From the NCBI GenBank assembly GCA_021234155.1, contig JAJEKV010000291.1, positions 188,001-252,000 of the forward strand: DNA of 64,000 nt. Reading direction: 5' to 3'. This DNA comes from Isoetes taiwanensis. Lineage: Eukaryota; Streptophyta; Lycopodiopsida; Isoetales; Isoetaceae. The translations under genes and the position numbers were made by a program. The notes below the pieces were generated by a model. It did no database searches. It was given only the letters and a program-made list of their open reading frames with translations, and was not told the DNA's origin. Shown here one piece after another: positions 56,601 through 64,000 of the stretch. The first letter of the stretch is position 1; every line of letters starts with the position of its first letter.

Positions 56601-59600
56601 TCCATTTCGGGGATAAATACAGTTTAATTTGTGCAAGAATTGCGGCATGGTAACCCGATACTCATAATTCATTACATATTATTTGGGTGTGACAAGCAAA
56701 ATAGACACAATTTGAATGATAAGCAACTTATTTGTGAATCAAGATGCGAGAACAAAGAGATCCCACTTTGCTACAACGGATCCCATACATCCGGTACTAA
56801 TTTACTTCATAGTTGTTGGGAAGCTGCTCTCCTAATTTGTTGGTGTTGGTTGTGTTGATGAACCTGCTTTCATGTTTAGAATCTTTTCCGAACCTTATGA
56901 ACAAATTGAATCAAATGCCAATTACACCAAGGCAATGAATGTCCACAGTTTTTTGACCTTGTTTCCAAAGGTAATTTCAAGTCTTTTCTTTTCTTTCAAT
57001 CTTTTTACTTAATTTAAGTAATTTTATTTCTTATCCATCTTTAGATTCTTTTCCCCAAGACTTTGAAGATTATGAAGGTTGGCCAACAAAGCACTCAAGA
57101 AACCCAATGTCATGAAGAACCTTGTTTTGAAGGTAAGTAAGTTTAGCAATTTACTCGAACACGAAAGATTTCTCTAATATTGAACTTCAAAAATATTTTT
57201 GCAGATGGTGATGCTTTTAGAAGGTATAGAGTGAGTTAAGGAGAAAGGAGAGGAGTCTTAAAGGGAAAAGAGAGCTTGCAAAGCAGATGAAGAAGCCTTA
57301 CTACAAAGGAGATCTCAAAGACATGGAAAAAGAGAAGGTTATCAAAAGAGTTGCACTCAAGGTAAAAAGGTTCTTCAAAGTGCAAATTTTAAAGATAGAA
57401 AGGAGATACTTCAATCTCTGCAAGACAAAGTGGCTTCACGAACTTCTTTGTTCCAAGCAAACAAGGAAGAGTCTGTATTGAAGAGTATTGTAGAAAATTT
57501 AAAAAATCTTTTTGCACTCATAAGAATGAGAAGAAAAAGATATTAGGAGGGCAAGAAATCTTTGCCATGGTTTATCTTTGTCAATAGTGACATCAACAAA
57601 TCAGCATTCTCTAGAACTCTATGTTTGAACAGAAAAGATTGTTACAAGCTAGCCAGAAGAAAGGAGAGTATGTCTTGAACATGGTGATGGACCATGGTCC
57701 ATGTTCAAGAATAAGATTAGATGTGACAAACTATCTTACAATGAGAGAAAACTAGTTGTTGACTTTTGGAGGTACAACACAAGGGTTTCTTCATGTAAGA
57801 AGCATGTCATCAAGATTAAAGCCTCATCGAGGGAAAGAAGATCTTGCATGCACTTCACTTTCTTGAGGAGACCCGGGTAATTTTAAGAAAATTGTTACAA
57901 TGATGAAAAGTTTTATCACACATGCGACATGCCGACCATTTCTCGGGTAGTTTTTACCAACGCTTTGTAAAACAATATCCGAATTTCAAATATCATTTTC
58001 AAGCATTCCATGCTCAAACCTCCATATGTGAGGAAGGTAAAAGATAGAGAAACTTGCTGCTGTATCTATCATTTGAGAATTGACTTTGTGAGACTGGCCA
58101 TAAACAAAGTAAGACTAGATCAGAACATTCATGGTACCAATTGCACATGCAATTGTGATTTATGTGGTCCAGGACCAACTTGCAATGCGTCTATATTTAC
58201 ATACACTTCAACCTCGAGCTTTGGAGAGCTATGGTATGTTCTAAGGATGATTCTTAAGAGTGGCATCAACATAACATGTCACTCTTGAAATGCAAAACAT
58301 GTGGAACAAAAAAGATCCCAACTTGTCCACAAGAAAGAGATTACAAGTTGGACCATCAAGTAGAGTGGAAGACATTTGTTAAGGTGATGCACATGTTCTT
58401 GACACGTTCTTGTGAAATGTACATGAATTGAAACTGTTTTTTATATGGCGAGTGTTTATGGCGACAAGGTAACATTTTGCACACTTATAATCAACTAAGA
58501 ACAATTGCCATTCTTATAGAAATAGTTATTATGGGGCGAGAACATAGTTGAAGAACCCATTAAGAAGGTCTTTGAGAAGGTGAAAAATGTGAAGAAGAAA
58601 AGTGCGACAATAGCGGATTCCTTGAAGACCGCAAAGAGAATTGGTAAAGCAAACCTGTTGTTGAGCAGCACGGGTCGAAAAGAAGTTTCAATAGCTACTA
58701 AGAAGGCACTATATTTGCTAATGAATTGCTTATTCCAAGAAGGTGGTAATGACATGTGTTTATTGTCATTTCTGACAAGCTCCCAAACACGTCAACAAGC
58801 TTGTGTACAAGAAAAACACCGATTGCGAGTTATTTCAATTTTCGTGACACCTTTCTTAATGCTTTTATTCCTCATAATTATGAAGCAAGATGGCAAGCAA
58901 AACAGTCGGGGAGTGCTTGGCAACCTTTCCAAAGGACACTATAGTTTCGAGTCATTGACTTTGCAGAGAACTATACCTTCAAAATTCAACAAGAAATACA
59001 AAGCCCGCATTAGAGGAATGACCAATGCACCATTTTGGTGCATATCACTTATAGGCATGCTACCAATTCTCTGAGCAAAAAGAAAAGATCGTTAAGGAAA
59101 CACATTTCTATATAAGTGATAATGAGAGAACATGATGTTCTGTTTGTTCAACATTGCTTGCAAAACATGCTATTTTTCTTGTTGATAGAGGTGTCAACTA
59201 CAAGAATCATGTCATGTGGTCCGATGGTTGTTCCCATCAATTTAAAGGTGCAAGGATGTTCTACTTCCTTGGCGATTCTTTTCAAAAACAGGAATACCAA
59301 TAAACTGGAACTTCTTTGCATCATATCATGGCAAAGGTAAATACTTCAACTTTACTCTATTGTTTTATCTTTTCTTTTTTTTTTGTTCTTTAGATTTTTG
59401 TAATGAACAAATGCGTGTGAACATGATGGTCTTTGAGTTTGTAATAAAAAGAGCACTCACACATGAGATGTTGAAGAGGAATTCAGTACCACTAAGGAAT
59501 GCACATGATGTAGTTGTGTTTTGCATTTCACATTTTAAATCAGATTGTGAGATAGAAGGAGAGGAAAAAATATAGGTATGGTTCTAGTATGGAAATTAGT

Positions 59601-60310
59601 TGTGTTTAAAACAATATTGAACATTATTTTTACGTGTTTTTGGGAGATAACTATCAATGATGTTGATAGGAGTGATAGCCATGATTGTAAGACATTAACG
59701 GGATCAAGAAAGTTCCATTGTATCGGGAGCCTGTTCATGCCAATGACCCTACTCGGGTAGCTCATATGGATTTCGGGTTGCTTTTTGTCGTCTTTCTTTG
59801 GGCAAGAAAGTATGGGAAGTGCATAAACAAAAAGCGAGAATAGGATCTTGGGTTTATTCTCAACTAAGTCCCGGTGTTGAAGAGGTCTTTGGAAACTCTG
59901 CGCAGGGTCCTATCTATGAAGGGGATCATGAATGGGTATCTGATGTAGTTGATGTTGGGGATAATTTTGCAGTACCATCTGAGGCCAACAACAAAGAAAA
60001 AGTGGACTTTTATATTATCCGATGCACTAAACCTAAGCACATTGTGGAAAAGGCATTTAAAGATGCATGGGGTGCTAAATTTGCAAGAAGAGAAGTGGTT
60101 TTGTCAGGCAAGTATTACAAGTTCATGGGAGGAAATCAATATGAATTGCTTGAGGATGCACCAGAATGCCATGCATATAGCCACTTGGTCATGTCATGTT
60201 GTTTTGATATGTTACATGCAAATGATAACATATATGAACTTCCAATGGATGTTCATGATCATCTTCTGACCGAAGTTTTGGAGTACAAGAGTAGTCTATA
60301 TCTTTGAATA
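56600..60310 (+). pseudogene. Second transposase-like gene, RNase-H-like, broken
   Basis: Coding traces, in order: NERKLVVDFWRYNTRVS (about 57745); LKPPYVRKVKDRETCCCIYH (58013); HGTNCTCNCDLCGPGPTCNA, a Cys cluster (about 58130); VSIATKKALYLLMNCLFQEG (58690); VIDFAENYTFKIQQEIQSPH (about 58950, first Asp); FVQHCLQN; HVMWSDGCSHQFKGARMFYF (about 59215, second Asp); IPINWNFFASYHG (about 59290); IKRALTHEMLKR (59445); and a C-terminal block VDFYIIRCTKPKHIVEKAF to GKYYKFMGGNQYELLEDAPE (59800-60310, the longest intact frame, 169 codons). This motif order recurs, to my memory, in unclassified DNA transposons of early land plants and animals. It is related to but distinct from the gene at 5945-8770. Stops and frameshifts break it in many places. 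Confidence 0.6.
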
Positions 60311-60410
60311 GCATAATTGATGATGATAAGGCTGCACCAAGTTGCTGAAGAAAGAGTACCAAATGAATATTTTACTGACATAATCTCATTGCTCTTACAA
60401 ACACCTCATG

Positions 60411-60616
60411 TACATTCATTTGATAATGAAATCATATACAACATTGTAGTATATTCAGATTGCAGATTGCAGATTGTATTCATATTTGCATTGCGATTGT
60501 ATTCATATTTGCGGTTAAGATTGTATTCATATTTTGCATTGCGCATTGCATTGATTGTATTCATATGTACACATTCATTTGATAATGAAATCATATACAA
60601 CATTGTAGTATATTCA
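60411..60616. repeat. 46-bp direct repeat with TTGTATTCATATTTG units between
   Basis: ACATTCATTTGATAATGAAA starts both copies (60412 and 60571), which end GTAGTATATTCA. Between them GATTGTATTCATAT occurs three or four times. Confidence 0.88.
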
Positions 60617-60763
60617 AATGAATTATGGTTCTCATTCATTTGGTGATTGAGATATGAATTGGCATAATTGTGAAGTTAATCCCTCACCAAACAATCAATC
60701 ATATACAACATTCATTTGCAGACATTGCATAAACGAACCGGTACCATAAATGTGGAAACTTAC

Positions 60764-60873
60764 ATGCCTTCAAAAAGTTCATACTTAATATCAATTATCT
60801 TACATGTAAAAAGTTACATGCCTTCAAAAAGTTACAAAAGTTACATGCCTTCAAAAGTTCATACTTAATAGCG
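60764..60873. repeat. Tandem repeat around TTACATGCCTTCAAAAAG
   Basis: Three copies of the motif in 110 bp, two of them followed by TTCATACTTAATA. It lies between the two convergent broken genes. Confidence 0.88.
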
Positions 60874-60959
60874 GTACATACTTGGATCGGTAGAAACATA
60901 ACAAAATATAAACAAGCTTCAAACTTAGGACACGAAGATCTTTCAAACCCGCAAATCCT

Positions 60960-62402
60960 TTAATATTTCCTTATCCGGCCTCTTTATGAACCCGTGCAAG
61001 AGTAAGACCTTCCTCCTCAGATTGAATATCTGAATCCACAGGTGACTTCACAGGGGTAGGAATAACATCATCACTAACAGTTGGCACAGAACTTGCGGGA
61101 TCTCATGTTCGAGGATCCACCACTTTTTAAGACTTGGTGGACCAGGTCTTGCTTTCTTGCTGCTCCTAAGAATCTTCTTCTTACCTTTCCTCTTGGCAAC
61201 AAAATTTGTAGCCATAGGTTTTGCATACTCAGTTGCACTGGAATTAGAATCCTCAGCCTTCTCAACCTTCACGGGTTTTTCTTAACCTTTGTCACTTTCA
61301 CATCCGAGATCAAGATTCATTCTCCTCGGATATTTCATGTTCATCGACTTGAAGTAGCCAAGTTCTTCTTGTAGCTTCTACGGTACTTCTATGCCACAAC
61401 GCCATTTGTACAATGCATAGTGTCCAAAAGCGAGAACCAAAGCAATACACATGGAACTTATGGTCACATGATAACTTGATAATAAGAAAACTATAATCTC
61501 GAAAGCTAAAAGATAAACCACAACCTTCACATCTTCGACAAAGAACCGATCTGAGGCAGATCATAAATACCCATATGAACATTCAAAACCTTCTTACCTC
61601 GATGAGCAACCGCAAAGCGCATAATATGTTTGCACTTTGCATGCGGAAAAGTCATCCTATGACCATAAGCTTCTATATTAACTTCAAAAGGCGTTATTTC
61701 CTCCTTCAACTTACGCTCGCCGGATATACTAGCACTCCCAATGGTGGCGAGAAAGCATGGCCATCGATTTTCTTCCTCCTTCTTCAAATACTCCACCAAA
61801 GCCGAATTGTTAGGTAAATCAGCACCTTGTAAAGCTTAATAGCTTTTTCTTCTCGGATATCGTATGTGTATAACGGCTTGCATGTAGCATCGGACAGTTC
61901 ATAGCTCCTTCTAGCCTTAACAAAGTTGCTTTTTTTGTAGTTATATCTTCTTGACTTTCTTACTCATATCCGAAAAGACTTCTAATGTGATTCATAATTA
62001 CATTCAAGTTAACATCAAAACAGTTAATTTCTTCCTTACTTTTGTGAACTATAGAATATCTATGAGAATCTGCAGCCAGAGATGCCCAATTCACCTTATA
62101 ATTTTCTGGATCAGCCAAGGCTTTGGGGGTGTTCTGCCATACAAATGCCCTTGCAAATCGTGCCGAACTTCATTATTAGTAGGGCCATTCTGGTAAACTT
62201 TTCGAAGCAGATCATTGAACTTCTGCTCAAAAGCCGGCTTGATCTCTTTCACATTTATCTTCCCCGACCTTAGTGGTACCACGAAAAGCGATGAAACTTC
62301 AAGAAATGATACCTCATGTGACTTGATTTGACTCGGTTTCCTTCCTTCACACTCCACATTCCTAAACTCAGCAAATTCATACTGTGTTCTTGCAGGCTTC
62401 AG
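60960..62402 (-). pseudogene. Unrecognised multi-exon gene, broken, convergent with the transposase relic
   Basis: Reading from 62402, after a clean acceptor (ACTTTTTCAG/CTGAAG): LKPARTQYEFAEFRNVECEG, VSFLEVSSLFVVPLRSGKIN, LLRKVYQNGPTNNEVRHDLQ, a one-base shift in a C run near 62127, then ADPENYKVNWASLAADSHRY, NCFDVNLNVIMNHIRSLFG, a stop near 61962, NCPMLHASRYTYD, a shift near 61833, SALVEYLKKEEENRWPCFLA, EVNIEAYGHRMTFPHAKCKH and GIYDLPQIGSL. A basic tail with FVAKRKGKKKILRSSKKARP lies at 61090-61230. A possible first exon or 5' UTR (pyrimidine-rich intron 62410-62520) precedes. No known domain recognised. It may be an accessory gene of the same element as the transposase. Confidence 0.5.
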
Positions 62403-62639
62403 CTGAAAAAGTAAAAAACAATAAAAAAATAAGCACAAACAAGATTTCTGAACAAAGGAAAAAAGAACTGAGCACAAAGAAAAACAAACATTTCTGATCA
62501 AAGGAAAAAAAAGTAATGTGAGTATCTCTGCCACAGGCGTAGAACTCATGGTAGCGACCTCGAATTGTGCAAGAAAAAAACAGAGCTGGGTTACTACTCC
62601 AAACTTCGTTCGGTCGATTGCCGGAGTGCAAGAGAAAGG

Positions 62640-63961
62640 ATTATAGCGCGAAAATTGAAGCTCATGATTCCTTGAATCAGAGAGGGAATGATTCGCCGTG
62701 AGAAATGAATAACCCGTCAGTACCCGTCAGCGCCCGTCCGTGTTCGCTAATAAAGGTGCTAACAAGGTGCTGGAACTCCTAAAAGTTGGGTAGGTTAAGT
62801 AAAAACATACCCAGCATAGCGCCTCTCTGTGGTGTGTTCTCTCTCTGTTTTCTCTGTGGTTTACCTGTTAGGCTAACCCTTGATTGATATGGTGAGTATT
62901 CTTTTCTCTAGTCTCTGTATGTGCTTTGGTTGATGGTTTAGTAGTTCTTTGCTTAGTTAGCACTCCGGAGATGGGGGATTACGAGGGGTAAAGACCTCTG
63001 AGCCCATGTATTATAGTATGCTCCTAGATAGAGCCCTGTATTATTCCCATTAGTTGCGGCCTGTGCACAAGATCCCACCGAGCTGTGGAAGCTATGGCAT
63101 CATTGAAGCACCAGATAAGGGGCCATAGTGATGAAGTGTGGGGTGGGGTCTCCCCTGAGCATAAAAGGCTATGGGGACTCCTATAGTGAGCTAGACCTGA
63201 TAGCCAGTCACGTAGAGGGCCGGGTATGGGTCTGACACTCCCTGGGTACAGAGGTGTGATCATCTTGTACTTTGAAGATAAAGTTAGGGGAGTAAGTCGG
63301 GTACGGATGCGGGGGTCGCTGATGCGGCACGTATCCTCTAGCTCACCCATGGATTCACTGCGACTATGGGAGGAGACGCCTCTCTGACCTGCCTCATCGG
63401 ACCGGGGAGATGTAACCCGGAGTAGTCCCGTAGGGTGATTCCTTGGGATTGCGTCTCCGGAAGGCTACAATGGCGCCATAGCTTGATTCAGCTCATCTGC
63501 AAAGTGTGCACAGGAGGGGCGGATGGAGTGGACTACCCTAGCCACTGTTCTATGCCAGCCAACGCCAGGTTATACCTCTGTTTGCTGATCTCTTGAGACC
63601 GAGCCATCAGTCCATCCTCACAGGAGTCTGAGCCGGGGTAGAACCTGGGGTTTGGGGCGTTTTTCTTAGGATTAGATGCATCTTCTTTGCCGTTAGTACT
63701 TGGATGGATGTGCCACCCTTCGTGGTGGTTAGTTATGTATGATTTATGATGTATGCTAACATGTATTCACGCTTCCGCGACTTAGGAGTCCCATTGAAGG
63801 CGTGGGCCGAATGACACCTCCGTGTCCTTCACCCAGGCATCTTTCTATGGATGGTCCGAGTTAGACGGAGAGCCCTGCTCATGGTGAGCTGATTGCCATG
63901 GGAGGGGGGAGTCTCTGTATGTATACGTCCGGAGCGCCGTATATATTTAGGAAGCGTCACA
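62640..63961 (-). other. GC-richer right edge, possible LTR in minus orientation
   Basis: The minus strand starts TGTGACGCTTCCTAAATAT at 63961, a plant-LTR-like beginning, and is GC-rich over about 1 kb, unlike the rest of the window. No coding frame is convincing (63024-63350 on the minus strand was examined). A partner LTR would lie outside the window or further left on the same strand; none was found. The TGTGACG at 55733 is in the opposite orientation. Confidence 0.3.
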
Positions 63962-64000
63962 GCGGCGATAGAGATGTATGTTGATTGCAGTTCACATACT

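Noticed and set aside
63024-63350. 108-codon minus-strand frame at the right edge
   Set aside because: Proline/serine-rich by base composition, no domain, lies in a possible LTR.
1-64000. tRNA or rRNA genes
   Set aside because: No T-loop GTTCGA-type box with matching stems and no rRNA core sequence was noticed by eye; a covariance search was not possible.

Overview
This is a stretch of plant nuclear genome, rich in A+T and dominated by repeats. The evidence for a land plant is a duplicated intron-containing WRKY gene, a PPR-type (plant organelle RNA-binding) fragment, Copia, CACTA-like, pogo-like and Helitron relics, L1-type LINE pieces with a DUF4283-like ORF1, and long A+T-rich intergenic DNA. 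I cannot name the species. The transposon relics recall fern, lycophyte or bryophyte genomes more than flowering plants, but that is an impression. No rRNA, tRNA, operon, CRISPR array or prokaryotic gene was seen.

Layout, left to right. 1-5,640: a partial minus-strand exon, two clusters of short hairpin repeats centred on TCTCGACT/AGTCGAGA, a spliced minus-strand gene of unknown function (1096-2378) and a foldback element. 5,640-8,770: low-complexity DNA, then a decayed DUF7869-type transposase-like gene. 9,323-13,380: a roughly 4 kb element with terminal inverted repeats and two subterminal clusters of the palindrome GTGTATTCYRGAATACAC. 13.4-17.3 kb: nearly empty. 17,269-19,150: a pogo/Tigger-type transposase pseudogene. 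21.3-22.4 kb: LINE reverse transcriptase relic. 22.5-29.65 kb: an old minus-strand Copia element split by a younger plus-strand Copia element that has two 268-bp LTRs and a GACAT target duplication.

29.5-34.1 kb and 47.5-52.3 kb are two copies of one block, with a third, shorter and broken copy at 52.6-54.0 kb. Each full block carries a head-to-head pair about 1 kb apart: a minus-strand WRKY relative whose WRKYG(Q/R)K heptad has become RKKSGQR and whose zinc-finger exon is missing, and a plus-strand WRKY gene with three exons. The copy at 50,909-51,879 looks intact. The copy at 32,705-33,631 has a shortened C-terminus. The third copy is a pseudogene. Between the blocks lie tandem repeats, a PPR fragment and LINE pieces on both strands.

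54.3-64 kb: a Helitron helicase fragment, a long TATC/ATCC microsatellite, a second and different RNase-H-like transposase relic (56.6-60.3 kb) facing a minus-strand broken gene of unknown function (60.96-62.4 kb), and a GC-richer right edge that may be an LTR. The only genes likely to act for the host are the WRKY pair(s) and possibly the 1,096-2,378 gene; nearly everything else is mobile-element debris.
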